NCBI GenBank assembly: GCA_003164785.1
Contig: PLUE01000028.1
Coordinates: forward strand, 133,647-182,348
Direction: 5' to 3'
Length of the DNA stretch: 48,702 nt
From: Gammaproteobacteria bacterium
Lineage (GTDB): Bacteria; Pseudomonadota; Gammaproteobacteria; Steroidobacterales; Steroidobacteraceae
Positions 33,678-41,836 of the stretch are shown here, piece after piece. How positions within the stretch are numbered: position 1 is the stretch's first letter; each line of letters starts with the position of its first letter. Both the position numbers and the translations under genes were made by a program. A model generated the notes under the pieces. That model did no database searches, was not told the origin of the DNA, and saw only the letters and a list, made by a program, of their open reading frames with translations.

Positions 33678-34184
33678 ATGAAAAGTATTTTGGCCTTGCT
33701 GATCTTGGCCGCGCCGTTGGCAGCGGTGGCCGCGGATTCCACCCCTGATATGTCGTTCTACAAGCATGCGACCGAAGGCGGCATCGCCGAAGTCGACGCG
33801 GGAACGTTGGCGCAAGGCAAAGGCAACAGCCAGGCCGTGAAGGATTTCGGTGCGATGATGGTCAAGGACCATACGGCGGCCAACGATAAGTTGAAGGCCG
33901 CCGCGCAGGCGAAGGGCATCACGCTACCCACCAGCGCCAGCATCGGGCAAATGGCCACCAAGGCGAAGCTCGATGTCTTGTCCGGTGATACGTTCGACAA
34001 GTCTTACATCAAGGGCCAGATCAAGGCTCATCAGGAAACCGTCGTCCTGCTCAAGAAGGAAATCGCGTCGGGTCAGGATGCCGAGGCAAAGGCTTGGGCG
34101 ACCGCCACGCTGCCGACGGTGCAAGCACATCTGAAGAAGATCAAGGGCATTGCCGCCGACGCCGGAGTGGCGAAGAGTTCGTAA
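33678..34184 (+). CDS. DUF4142 protein, periplasmic
   Basis: 168-residue exported helical protein with signal peptide MKSILALLILAAPLAAVAA. The mature domain is a ferritin-like four-helix bundle: DMSFYKHATEGGIAEVDAGTLAQ, VKDFGAMMVKDHTAANDKL, then FDKSYIKGQIKAHQETVVLL and LPTVQAHLKKI. Family members are often linked to stress or desiccation conditions; the biochemical role is unknown. ATG 33678 is preceded by AAGGAG at 8 nt. A T-tailed hairpin 140 nt downstream may end the transcript. Confidence 0.92.
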   Translation: MKSILALLILAAPLAAVAADSTPDMSFYKHATEGGIAEVDAGTLAQGKGNSQAVKDFGAMMVKDHTAANDKLKAAAQAKGITLPTSASIGQMATKAKLDVLSGDTFDKSYIKGQIKAHQETVVLLKKEIASGQDAEAKAWATATLPTVQAHLKKIKGIAADAGVAKSS

Positions 34185-34277
34185 GAGACGGTTCGGAAAC
34201 ATCGGGTGGCGTGCTGCCTTGGGCAGCAGAGGCCGGCGAAGAGCGTTACCTCCCGCCCCCAGCCCCCGGTTAAGGTG

Positions 34278-34308
34278 TTGAGAGCCATGTAACATGGCGC
34301 ATCTTATA
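34278..34308 (+). promoter_or_regulatory. MerR-type promoter-like arrangement with dyad in a 19-bp spacer
   Basis: TTGAGA (34278-34283) and CTTATA (34303-34308) are separated by exactly 19 bp, and the spacer carries the dyad GCCATG-TAA-CATGGC (34284-34298). MerR-family activators use this layout. CTTATATAAG (34303-34312) is itself a 10-bp palindrome. No MerR gene is in the window and transcription would meet a terminator hairpin 15 nt later, so this is only a candidate. Confidence 0.3.
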
Positions 34309-34322
34309 TAAGCTTGCGATAC

Positions 34323-34359
34323 AGGCCTCGTCGATCTTCCAAGATCTTCGAGGCCTTTT
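34323..34359 (+). terminator. Rho-independent terminator
   Basis: Near-perfect 16-bp stem (AGGCCTCG..GATCTT pairing with AAGATC..CGAGGCCT, two-base internal mismatch, CC loop) followed by TTTT. It lies about 140 nt after the DUF4142 stop on the same strand and is the clearest intrinsic terminator in the window. It could end that transcript or a short RNA from the promoter-like site just upstream. Confidence 0.75.
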
Positions 34360-34464
34360 CGTTGGCGCAGGGCGCGACGTTGATGTGGAAACGGGCAGCC
34401 GCCGATAGGTTTCCGATGGCGAGCGGGCGGTTGGCCAGGCTCCTGTCGCTATGTGAGGCTCAGC

Positions 34465-35376
34465 TCAATTCATCTCATCCCCCGGCAAAGGCAAGCGGGC
34501 ACCGACAATCTTCTCGCCGCGGAACAAGAACGTGTAGGTCTTGAATCCGACGTACCGATTGTGGGAATCCTTAGCGTTGATTGTCGTCGTAACGGTCCAC
34601 CCATATGCGCGTTTCTCACGCATCAACAAGCCGCCGGTGATCTCCGTGGTGTACCCCTGTTCCGGCTTGCTAATCTCGTGGTATTGGACGGACTCTGGAT
34701 TTTTCAGACGTTCTAAAAAGTACTTTCGAATTGCCTCCTCGTAATTGGTCGGCATGTCACCGTATTTGGTGGTCGACGCGCGCGCCGGCGCGGCGGTTCC
34801 AGACTCCTGAGCGGCATCCGGTGATGGTGTCGCTGCCTGCACAAGCGGCGCCCCAGAGCTTGACTTCGTTGAAGCGGCTCGGGTATCTGGCGGTGGCGCG
34901 CCCGACGCGTCTAAATTCCACGTATCGACGATGCATTTCCAGCTGCCGTCGGCTTGCGTTTTCCAGACCTCAAGGCGGCTGCCTCGATCCGATACTGGTG
35001 TCCCATTCGAGTCATCGAAGCGCAGTTCGTAGGCTGCGATCAAAAACACTAGGGCGCCTGAGCGGGCCACCTTCACTTCGACTGGTTGCCATGTGAGGGA
35101 CAGGTGGGACAGTGCTAAAAGGCGGGCCACCGGTTGACGAACGAGTTCCTTGCTTCTCGCGAGCTGATCATTAGGCAGAAGAACCATTGCATCGGCGGCA
35201 TAGAACGACATCCACGAGTCGACGTTGGCCGCCGCGGCCCAATCCCCATCGGCCATGCGCACCGCGGCCTCGGATGCCGACACATCGACCGGGGAGCGGG
35301 CCAAGGCGCTTTGCCTCCCAATTAGTAGGAAAATCACGGTGAGAATAGGAAGCGATGCCAGCAGTCCAACTTTCAT
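34465..35376 (-). CDS. Exported protein with NTF2/SnoaL-like domain and a C-terminal unknown domain
   Basis: 303 residues. The signal peptide is SLPILTVIFLLIGRQSALA. Residues about 35-155 form an NTF2-like (DUF4440/SnoaL) cone: DGDWAAAANVDSWMSFYAADAMVLL, then LEVWKTQADGSWKCIVDTWN. A Ser/Ala/Pro linker (about 160-205) leads to a second domain with YEEAIRKYFLERLKNPESVQ, GWTVTTTINAKDSHNRYVGF and YTFLFRGEKIV, a pattern seen in many small exported proteins of unknown function. The gene is visibly less GC-rich than its neighbours, suggesting recent acquisition. It may act as a periplasmic binding or ketosteroid-isomerase-like scaffold; no catalytic residues can be assigned. Confidence 0.8.
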   Translation of the reverse strand: MKVGLLASLPILTVIFLLIGRQSALARSPVDVSASEAAVRMADGDWAAAANVDSWMSFYAADAMVLLPNDQLARSKELVRQPVARLLALSHLSLTWQPVEVKVARSGALVFLIAAYELRFDDSNGTPVSDRGSRLEVWKTQADGSWKCIVDTWNLDASGAPPPDTRAASTKSSSGAPLVQAATPSPDAAQESGTAAPARASTTKYGDMPTNYEEAIRKYFLERLKNPESVQYHEISKPEQGYTTEITGGLLMREKRAYGWTVTTTINAKDSHNRYVGFKTYTFLFRGEKIVGARLPLPGDEMN

Positions 35377-35476
35377 TCATTGCTCTCGGCTACAGATGCT
35401 GCGTCGAGTGTATCTGAAACGATAGTACAGACACCGGCGACGAGCCTCTGGCCCATCTCGGCTGTCTCTTCGGGCG

Positions 35477-35749
35477 TTACGCCGCGGCGGTCCGCCGACG
35501 GTTCGACACGTAGAGCCACTCTCCCACGATGGCCGTGAGCAGCAGCACGATATTGGAGGTGAGGAACACCCAGTTGTGGAGCAGGTAGCTGTAAACCGTG
35601 TAGCCCGTCGATGCGGTCAGCTGGCCCACGAACAGCCAGCGCGACACGCCGGCCACCGCCTTGGTTTTCCATTGGGTGTACGTCTGGCTCATGATGGTGA
35701 TCAAGAGAACGAACGAGCTGGCCCACCCGATGAGTTCCGCCCCCTTCAT
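35477..35749 (-). CDS. SemiSWEET/PQ-loop-like small membrane protein
   Basis: 90 residues, three TM helices: LIGWASSFVLLITIMSQTYT, VSRWLFVGQLTASTGYTVYS and TSNIVLLLTAIVGEWLYVS. Spacing and residues (SQTYTQWKTKAVAGVS after TM1, GYTVYS in TM2, N before TM3) fit the triple-helix unit of SemiSWEET transporters, which dimerise to move small sugars. The canonical Pro-Gln of TM1 is replaced by Ser-Gln. ATG 35749 overlaps the stop of the preceding small ORF (ATGA). Substrate unknown. Confidence 0.75.
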   Translation of the reverse strand: MKGAELIGWASSFVLLITIMSQTYTQWKTKAVAGVSRWLFVGQLTASTGYTVYSYLLHNWVFLTSNIVLLLTAIVGEWLYVSNRRRTAAA

Positions 35750-35997
35750 GGCGCCGCCGGCGACTGCACGAGCACGTCGATGATCGCATTGCCGATCGCC
35801 TCACGGTCCGATTGGCGGGCGAATTGGATGGGGCGCGGGCGCGTCGCGCGCAATCGGCCCAGGGCGCAACTCAAAATCGATGCCGCGGTCGAATCCGTCA
35901 GCGGCGACAGGGCTAGGAGGGTGAGCAAGGCATCGATCTCCTCGACGAATTTTCGGTATTTCCCGGGCTCGCGCGATTGCCATTCGGTCAGCAGCAC
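35746..35997 (-). CDS. Small unknown ORF, possibly 5'-truncated, coupled to the SemiSWEET-like gene
   Basis: From GTG 35997 it gives 83 residues: MLLTEWQSREPGKYRKFVEE, IDALLTLLALSPLTDSTAA, SILSCALGRLRATRPRPIQF, ending AIGNAIIDVLVQSPAAP. It is largely helical and not recognised. The 4-nt overlap with the SemiSWEET-like start argues that it is real. Just upstream of the GTG the DNA becomes the antisense of an outer-membrane-factor fragment and there is no ribosome site, so the original 5' end was probably lost at a deletion junction near 35.99 kb. Whether it is still translated is uncertain. Confidence 0.45.
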   Translation of the reverse strand: MLLTEWQSREPGKYRKFVEEIDALLTLLALSPLTDSTAASILSCALGRLRATRPRPIQFARQSDREAIGNAIIDVLVQSPAAP

Positions 35998-36375
35998 TTG
36001 GGCGGCCGTCTGGTCGCCCAGACGGACCGGGCCAAGGCCGTGCATGAGGAGCAGGTCGCGAACTATCGCCAGATGGTGCTGACCGCGTACCAGGATGTCG
36101 AGGACAATTTGGCGGCGCTGCGCCGTCTCGAGGAGGAAAGCCGCACGGAAGCCTCCGCCGTTCTGGCGACGGGGGTGGCGTTGCAACAGGCGCGCTTCCG
36201 CTATGCGGAGGGACAAGTCACCTATCTGGAGGTCGCCAGTACGGAAACCTCGGCCTTGCAGGCGCAGCTGCAGGAGGCCAACATCCAGTCGCGTAGAATG
36301 GTCGCCAGCGTGATGCTGGTCAAAGCGCTGGGCGGCGGATGGCAGGAACCTGGTCCCGCCGTGAGTCGACGTTGA
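35998..36375 (+). pseudogene. Remnant: C-terminal third of a TolC/NodT-type outer-membrane efflux factor
   Basis: The plus strand encodes GGRLVAQTDRAKAVHEEQVA, NYRQMVLTAYQDVEDNLAAL, then ALQQARFRYAEGQVTYLEVA, and RRMVASVMLVKALGGGW before the stop. This is the second long coiled-coil hairpin and C-terminus of OprM/NodT-class factors of RND pumps. The N-terminal lipoprotein signal, first repeat and beta-barrel segments are missing, and no pump or adaptor genes are near. Sequence left of about 35.99 kb belongs to a different, minus-strand ORF, so a deletion removed the pump operon and the start of this gene. Confidence 0.8.
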
Positions 36376-36392
36376 GATACTGAGAGGTGTCG

Positions 36393-36995
36393 GTGGTCAG
36401 AATAGTGCAGGACGAGACGATCCTAACCGGCTACCTCAATGTTCGGCGTCTGAAGATCGAACGCGACGGCGGCATCGTGTCGACACTCGAAGTGGAAAGT
36501 CACGGTGAGGCGGTCGCGCTGCTTCCGTACGATGCCGGGCGCCGTTGCGCGTTGACGGTCCGTCTGTTTCGCGCCCCGGTCTTCGTCGTCTCCGGGGACG
36601 CCTATCTCGAGGAGGCCTGTGCGGGTATGATCGACGCGGGCGAGGACGCGGCGCAGGCGGTTCGGCGCGAGGCCGGCGAAGAGCTCGGTTTGGAATGCCG
36701 GGCGCCGCTCGAGCCCTTGGGACGAGTGTGGTCGAGCGCCGGGGTCTCGACCGAGCGGGTTTCGTTGTTTCTGGTCCGTTACTCGGCGGCCGAACGATCG
36801 GGGCCGGGCGGCGGCGCGGTCGGTGAGAACGAGGGCATCACGGTCGTCGAGCGCTCGTTGCGATCGCTGCTGGCCGATGTCGAGAACGCTCGCATACCGG
36901 ATCATAAGCTGCTTACCCTCGTGCTCGGGCTGAGGCTGCGCCACCCCGAGCTGTTCGACGAGGATGTGAGGCCCTGGCGGGCTATCATGAGCTAG
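36393..36995 (+). CDS. Nudix hydrolase, NudK/ADP-sugar pyrophosphatase type
   Basis: Hydrolyses nucleoside diphosphate linked compounds such as ADP-ribose or GDP-mannose. 200 residues. The N-terminal swapped beta-strands are typical of the NudK/NudF group (LNVRRLKIERDGG, ESHGEAVALLPYDAGRRCAL). The Nudix box is complete: GMIDAGEDAAQAVRREAGEE followed by LGL, matching Gx5Ex7REUxEExGU. GTG 36393 is favoured because AGAGG lies 5 nt upstream; GTG 36387 is the other option. It begins 18 nt after the outer-membrane-factor remnant ends. Confidence 0.9.
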   Translation: MVRIVQDETILTGYLNVRRLKIERDGGIVSTLEVESHGEAVALLPYDAGRRCALTVRLFRAPVFVVSGDAYLEEACAGMIDAGEDAAQAVRREAGEELGLECRAPLEPLGRVWSSAGVSTERVSLFLVRYSAAERSGPGGGAVGENEGITVVERSLRSLLADVENARIPDHKLLTLVLGLRLRHPELFDEDVRPWRAIMS

Positions 36996-37103
36996 CCGAG
37001 GGCTGTAAGAATCTGCGCAGCTGCGTTCGCGACTCACACCGACAAGCCGGCCGCGCGGATGCGCGTACGGTGTTCGTCCAGTGCCCGAATAGGAGACCTC
37101 AAG

Positions 37104-37757
37104 ATGCTCGAGAAACTTCCGGAGAGTGTCGGCCACGCGCTCATCAATCAGCGCGCCGGCATGGCGAACGTGGTTTACAACCAGTTGCATCGATTACGCG
37201 AGACGGCGCGCATCGATTTGCGAAGCAAGGCATTCATGTTCAACTCGAGGCTGCCGATCCGCTTCACCGCGGACGGCGATGGCCTCTCGCCGCCGCTCGA
37301 ATGGGACCAGGTGCCAGCAGGCACGGACTCCCTGGTGTTGATCGTCGAAGACGCTGACTCGCCGACGCCGCATCCGTTGGTGCACGCCATCGTCGTGGAT
37401 CTCGGCCGGGCGGATGGCGAAATCGAGGAAGGTGCGCTCGCAAGCCCGGACCATCGGGGTGTAGGCCTGGATACGGGGCAGAATTCTTTTTTACGACATG
37501 CCTGGTTGCCACCGGATCCGCCGCGCGGCCACGGTGAGCACCGCTACGTCTTCCAGTTGTTTGCGCTGGGCGCCGGGGCTCCTGTACCCGAGGCACCGGG
37601 CCGGTCCGCGCTCATCGAGTTGATCCTGGCTCGCGCCATTGGGGTCGGGTGTTTGATCGGCACCTATGAGCGGGAGGAGCGGGTGGATCCCCCGTTGACG
37701 GAGCGGGAAATCGTCGATACGCCGATCGGACTCCCCACTCAGGGAGCGCTCGTCTAG
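37104..37757 (+). CDS. PEBP-family (YbhB/YbcL, Raf-kinase-inhibitor-like) protein
   Basis: 217 residues. The phosphatidylethanolamine-binding-protein core shows DGDGLSPPLEWDQVPAGTDS, the ligand-pocket motif VEDADSPTPHPLVHAIV (DxDxP) and PPRGHGEHRYVFQLFAL (GxHR), ending AIGVGCLIGTYER. About 40 extra N-terminal residues (LEKLPESVGHALINQRAG) precede the domain, as in some bacterial homologues. No signal peptide, so cytoplasmic. ATG 37104 has AGGAG 8 nt upstream. Physiological ligand unknown. Its stop overlaps the convergent rlpA-like gene by 4 nt. Confidence 0.9.
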   Translation: MLEKLPESVGHALINQRAGMANVVYNQLHRLRETARIDLRSKAFMFNSRLPIRFTADGDGLSPPLEWDQVPAGTDSLVLIVEDADSPTPHPLVHAIVVDLGRADGEIEEGALASPDHRGVGLDTGQNSFLRHAWLPPDPPRGHGEHRYVFQLFALGAGAPVPEAPGRSALIELILARAIGVGCLIGTYEREERVDPPLTEREIVDTPIGLPTQGALV

Positions 37758-38272
37758 GGGACATCTGCGGCGGCTGCGCCGGCTTTGACGGTGCCGTCGG
37801 CGAGGGGGACCGCGATGGGGGTTACCGCCACCTTTGTGACCCCCTTCTCGTGCTCGATGCCGATCTGCTTCGCGGTCGCGGACGAGAGATCCACGATCCG
37901 ACCTTTTACATAGGGGCCGCGATCTTGAATGGTCACCACCGCGCTTTGACCGGTTTTAAGGTTCGTGACCTTGGCCGTCGTGCCGAGCGGCAAGGTCTTG
38001 CTGGCCGCATTGTCGCCATGGGGTTTCATCAACTGGCCGTCGGCCATTTTCTTGCCGGCGAATCGTTTGGCATAGAGCGATGCATTGCCGACGCGTCTGC
38101 GGCCCGAGCGGTCCAGGGCGGGCTTGGTAACCGCCGGGTCTTGTCTCGTCGCGGGGGTTTCCGCCGAGTCTGGTGCGGCTCCGGCCCACGCGAGCGGGCT
38201 CACGCCTGCGGAGGCTAGACAGCCGATGAGGACAAGACAGGCAAGCCGCGGCGTGCGGAACGTGTTCAGCAT
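37754..38272 (-). CDS. rlpA: RlpA-like septal ring lytic transglycosylase family protein
   Basis: 172 residues. The N-terminal export signal (LACLVLIGCLASAG) includes LIGC, a possible lipobox at C18. A Pro/Ala/Asp linker precedes the double-psi beta-barrel: GNASLYAKRFAGKKMADGQL, LPLGTTAKVTNLKTGQSAVV, IQDRGPYVKGRIVDLSSATA. RlpA proteins cleave naked glycan strands at the septum; there is no C-terminal SPOR domain here, so septal targeting would need another route. ATG 38272 follows AGGAA, whose TAG is the stop of the preceding lipoprotein gene, so the two are co-translated. It is the last gene of a three-gene envelope operon. Confidence 0.88.
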   Translation of the reverse strand: MLNTFRTPRLACLVLIGCLASAGVSPLAWAGAAPDSAETPATRQDPAVTKPALDRSGRRRVGNASLYAKRFAGKKMADGQLMKPHGDNAASKTLPLGTTAKVTNLKTGQSAVVTIQDRGPYVKGRIVDLSSATAKQIGIEHEKGVTKVAVTPIAVPLADGTVKAGAAAADVP

Positions 38273-38279
38273 GAAATTC

Positions 38280-38753
38280 CTAGCCAGGCGGCACGCCAGG
38301 CGGTACGAATATCGCGCTCGCTTTGCCGGTGGTCTTGAAAATACCGAGGGAACCACCCACCCCGACGCCGACGGCGGAGTTGCGAGAATAGGAGTCGGAT
38401 CCGACGCCGCTGCCGATGGCGCCGGTTTGCCGTTCATCGAAGCCCTCGAGAATGATACCGTTGGCGCCCAGTTTGGCCGCCTCGCCCTTCAGGCGGGCGA
38501 CGACCTTGTCCGTGGTCTTTTGGCCTCCCCCGGAAAAGACGCTCTTGCTGGACGCATCCAATATGGCAATTTCTTCGAATGCCGCCGGCGGATGGGAATA
38601 GACCTTGACATCTGCGGGGAGAATCGGGGGGCGAGCATTACCCACGAGGACGTGGGATGAGGGTGCGCAAGCCGCGATGCAGAATGCCGCCATCATTCCG
38701 GGCAGGAGGCCCCACCCACTGCGCGGGCCGCCGAATCTTCTCCAATCCATCAT
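38280..38753 (-). CDS. Lipoprotein of unknown function
   Basis: 157 residues with lipobox CIAAC (acylated C29). The mature protein has ILPADVKVYSHPPAAFEEIA, ILDASSKSVFSGGGQKTTDK, then VVARLKGEAAKLGANGIILE, a fold like other small lipoproteins that assemble helices around a beta-sheet (YbjQ/UPF0145-like logic: AAKLGANGIIL). A Gly/Ser/Val-rich tail (GSGVGSDSYSRNSAVGVGVG) follows. Start ATG 38753 after GGAGGGAG. It is 7 nt upstream of rlpA and 81 nt downstream of another exported-protein gene, suggesting an envelope operon. Confidence 0.82.
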   Translation of the reverse strand: MMDWRRFGGPRSGWGLLPGMMAAFCIAACAPSSHVLVGNARPPILPADVKVYSHPPAAFEEIAILDASSKSVFSGGGQKTTDKVVARLKGEAAKLGANGIILEGFDERQTGAIGSGVGSDSYSRNSAVGVGVGGSLGIFKTTGKASAIFVPPGVPPG

Positions 38754-38834
38754 TCTCCCTCCCTCCTCATCATGGAACGAAAGGATACGCCGGGTGCCTC
38801 TGCAGCAACCGTGGCAAAATTGCCCGACCTGCTG

Positions 38835-39419
38835 TCAGTGTTTGACCGCCTTTGGTTGTGGCACTGCAGCAAAAGATTCGAATTTCAGGTCAATGATGGA
38901 TCCTGACTCCTGATGGGGAATGCAGGTGGTGTGATTGTCCACATCGCGGGTCGAGAACATCGACAGCACGTTCGTGCGAAATTGCTCCACGAGTTCGCAA
39001 TCGCCGGTTCCCAGGTCGCGAGGGCTGCGTGCCGCCAAAGCGACCGGACGCCAGACGCCCTCCGCGGTGGTGCCGGGCGTCGGCGCCACAGGCGGCGGGC
39101 TGCCAGCGGGCGCCAAGGTGTAGAACGTCAGATCGGAGCGGGCAAACTTGTCCGGTCGGCCGAAACCCGATGCACACGCGCCGGCGGTGGTCTTGGCATC
39201 GCTGCGGGCTCCCGCGGCGATGAGAAGAATCTTCAGCTTGTCTGCCAAGCCGTCGCACGAGTAGGTCGACGTGAACCCCATGAACTGGAAGGAATACTTG
39301 TGTTCCTGCCATACACCCGGTTCATGCGCGGGGACCCCCTCGGCGAGCGCGGCGGCGGAACCCAGCAGGGCAGCCAGAGCACAACCTGCGATCACGTTCT
39401 TGGTCGGAAATATTCTCAT
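38835..39419 (-). CDS. Exported protein of unknown function
   Basis: 194 residues with signal peptide VIAGCALAALLGSAAALA. The mature part has QEHKYSFQFMGFTSTYSCDG, LADKLKILLIAAGARSD, a central Pro/Gly loop, and ELVEQFRTNVLSMFSTRDVD. Four cysteines in the mature chain (YSCDG, GACAS, GDCEL, TTCIP) could form two disulfides. I do not recognise a Pfam family, though similar proteins occur in related gammaproteobacteria as far as I recall. Start ATG 39419 has GGAGG upstream (GGAGGTCTCCCATG order). First gene of the envelope operon with the lipoprotein and rlpA. Confidence 0.78.
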   Translation of the reverse strand: MRIFPTKNVIAGCALAALLGSAAALAEGVPAHEPGVWQEHKYSFQFMGFTSTYSCDGLADKLKILLIAAGARSDAKTTAGACASGFGRPDKFARSDLTFYTLAPAGSPPPVAPTPGTTAEGVWRPVALAARSPRDLGTGDCELVEQFRTNVLSMFSTRDVDNHTTCIPHQESGSIIDLKFESFAAVPQPKAVKH

Positions 39420-39515
39420 GGGAGACCTCCAGCACGGCTCAGCCTAATGGCGATATCGCAAGCATAACGATCCTGGGCACTCGATGGTTGACAGCCTGTG
39501 CGGTAGTCTTCGCAC

Positions 39516-41819
39516 ATGAATAACAACGACCTCGCCGAAGCGCGCAAAAAAGCCGCGCTCGACTATCACGAATTCCCCACTCCCGGCAAGATTTCGATCG
39601 CTGCAACCAAGCAGTTGGTCAACCAGACCGATTTGGCCCTGGCTTATTCGCCGGGCGTGGCGGCCGCCTGCGAAGCCATCGTCGAGGATCCGCTCAACGC
39701 CTTCCGCTTCACCTCGCGCGGTAATCTGGTCGGTGTCATCACCAACGGCACCGCCGTGCTCGGATTGGGCGCCATCGGGCCGTTGGCGGCGAAGCCGGTG
39801 ATGGAAGGCAAGGCGGTGCTGTTCAAGAAATTCGCCGGCATCGACGTGTTCGACATCGAAGTCGACGAGCGCGACCCGCAAAAACTGGTCGATGTCATCG
39901 CGGCACTCGAACCCACGTTCGGTGGCATCAATCTCGAGGACATCAAGGCACCGGAGTGCTTTTTCGTCGAACGGGAACTGCGACGGCGCATGAAGATCCC
40001 GGTATTCCATGATGATCAGCACGGCACCGCCATCATCGTCGGCGCCGCCGTGCTCAATGGGCTTGAAGTCGTGGCGAAGGATGCCGCGACGATCAAGCTG
40101 GTCGTGAGCGGCGCGGGCGCCGCGGCCCTCGCCTGCGTCGACCTGTTGCTCGACCTGGGCGTGCGCATCGAAAACGTGTGGCTGACGGACCTCGCCGGCG
40201 TCGTGTACGAGGGCCGCACCGAACTCATGGATCCCGAAAAAGCGCGCTTTGCCCAGGCGACGACGAGTCGTGTGCTGAACGACGTCATCGATGCCGCGGA
40301 CGTTTTTCTCGGGCTTTCCGCAGGCGGCGTGCTCACCGGGAGCATGGTCGCCAAGATGGCGCCCAAGCCGCTGATTCTGGCGCTGGCCAACCCGACGCCG
40401 GAAATATTGCCCGAAGAGGTCAAGTCCGTGCGTGACGACGCCATCATCGCAACCGGCCGGGCCGATTATCCCAACCAGGTCAACAACGTGCTGTGCTTTC
40501 CGTTCATTTTCCGGGGCGCGCTGGACGTGGGCGCCACGACGATCACCCGGCAGATGGAAATCGCCGCGGTACGGGCCATCGCCGCCCTGGCGCGTCAGGA
40601 ACAAAGCGATGTGGTGGCCGCTGCCTACGACGGAATCGAGGATCTGGCATTTGGGCCGGAGTATCTGATTCCCAAGCCATTCGACCCGCGGCTCATCGTC
40701 AAGATCGCGCCGGCGGTTGCCAAGGCGGCGATGGACTCGGGCGTCGCGACCCGGCCGATCGCGGACCTGGATGCCTATGCGCAGCGATTGCTGCAGTTCG
40801 TTTATCACAGCGGCACCCTGATGCAGCCGATCTTTGCCGCGGCACGCCGGGCGCCGCTCGCGCGCAGCCGCATCGTTTATGCCGAGGGCGAGGATGAGCG
40901 GGTGCTTCGGGCCGTGCAGATCGCGGTCGACGAGAAACTGGCCACACCCATCCTCGTGGGACGTCCCGCGGTCATCGAACGGGCGATCAAGCGGCATGGC
41001 CTGCGATTTCGCATCGGTGAGCATGTCACGGTGGTGAACCCGGAACGAGACGAGCGGTATCGCGAATACTGGCAGGCCTATCATGCGCTGACGCAGAGAA
41101 GCGGTGTGACGCCGCAATATGCTCGATTGGAAATGCGCCGTCGCACCACCTTGATCGCCGCGATGTTGTTGAAGAAGGGCGAGGCGGACGGCCTGATCTG
41201 CGGCACGATCAGCACGACGGCGCGGCACCTGCACTACCTGGATCAAGTCATCGGGCGCAGCGCGGGCGTGAATGTGTACGGCGCGATGTGCGGTCTGATT
41301 CTGCCGGGACGGCAGGTATTCATCGTCGACACCCACGTCAATCTGGATCCCACCGCCGCGCAGCTGGCCGAGATCACCCAGTTGGCGGCAGACCAGTTGT
41401 GCGCTTTCGGATTGACCCCGAAGGTCGCGCTGTTGTCGCATTCGAATTTCGGCAGCAGCGACGCGCCCTCCGCATTGAAAATGCGCGAGACGCTGGCGTT
41501 GTTGCATCGCCTGCGGCCGCACCTGGAGGTCGATGGTGAAATGCACGGCGATTGCGCGCTCGATGAAGCCGCACGCAAGGCGCTGCTGCCCGGGAGCACC
41601 CTGCACGGGAGCGCCAATCTCTTGGTGTGTCCGAATCTCGACAGCGCCAACATTGCGTACAACCTGCTCAAGTCGGCGGCCGGTCAGAACGTGGCCATCG
41701 GGCCCATTCTGTTGGGCTGCGCCGCGCCGGCGCATATCCTGACGGCGGCGGCCACCGTGCGCCGGATCGTCAACATGACCGCCGTCACGGTGGTCGAAGC
41801 CAACAAGGCTTCCGCTTGA
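39516..41819 (+). CDS. maeB: NADP-dependent malic enzyme with phosphotransacetylase-like domain
   Basis: Converts malate to pyruvate, CO2 and NADPH, linking the TCA cycle to gluconeogenesis and biosynthesis. 767 residues. The malic domain (about 1-430) has [35 protein letters not shown], the metal/active-site run [26 protein letters not shown] and the NAD(P)-binding [16 protein letters not shown]. The C-terminal part (about 440-760) is a phosphate acetyl/butyryl-transferase domain ([19 protein letters not shown] type; [16 protein letters not shown]), which in MaeB binds acetyl-CoA for regulation rather than catalysis. Length is normal. ATG 39516; no Shine-Dalgarno visible. Confidence 0.96.
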   Translation: MNNNDLAEARKKAALDYHEFPTPGKISIAATKQLVNQTDLALAYSPGVAAACEAIVEDPLNAFRFTSRGNLVGVITNGTAVLGLGAIGPLAAKPVMEGKAVLFKKFAGIDVFDIEVDERDPQKLVDVIAALEPTFGGINLEDIKAPECFFVERELRRRMKIPVFHDDQHGTAIIVGAAVLNGLEVVAKDAATIKLVVSGAGAAALACVDLLLDLGVRIENVWLTDLAGVVYEGRTELMDPEKARFAQATTSRVLNDVIDAADVFLGLSAGGVLTGSMVAKMAPKPLILALANPTPEILPEEVKSVRDDAIIATGRADYPNQVNNVLCFPFIFRGALDVGATTITRQMEIAAVRAIAALARQEQSDVVAAAYDGIEDLAFGPEYLIPKPFDPRLIVKIAPAVAKAAMDSGVATRPIADLDAYAQRLLQFVYHSGTLMQPIFAAARRAPLARSRIVYAEGEDERVLRAVQIAVDEKLATPILVGRPAVIERAIKRHGLRFRIGEHVTVVNPERDERYREYWQAYHALTQRSGVTPQYARLEMRRRTTLIAAMLLKKGEADGLICGTISTTARHLHYLDQVIGRSAGVNVYGAMCGLILPGRQVFIVDTHVNLDPTAAQLAEITQLAADQLCAFGLTPKVALLSHSNFGSSDAPSALKMRETLALLHRLRPHLEVDGEMHGDCALDEAARKALLPGSTLHGSANLLVCPNLDSANIAYNLLKSAAGQNVAIGPILLGCAAPAHILTAAATVRRIVNMTAVTVVEANKASA

Positions 41820-41836
41820 TGGGAGCCGCGAGCGCC

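Noticed and set aside
39488..39516. TTGACA just upstream of maeB as a sigma70 -35
   Set aside because: The matching -10 would fall on the ATG and reads CGCACA, so it does not form a credible promoter.
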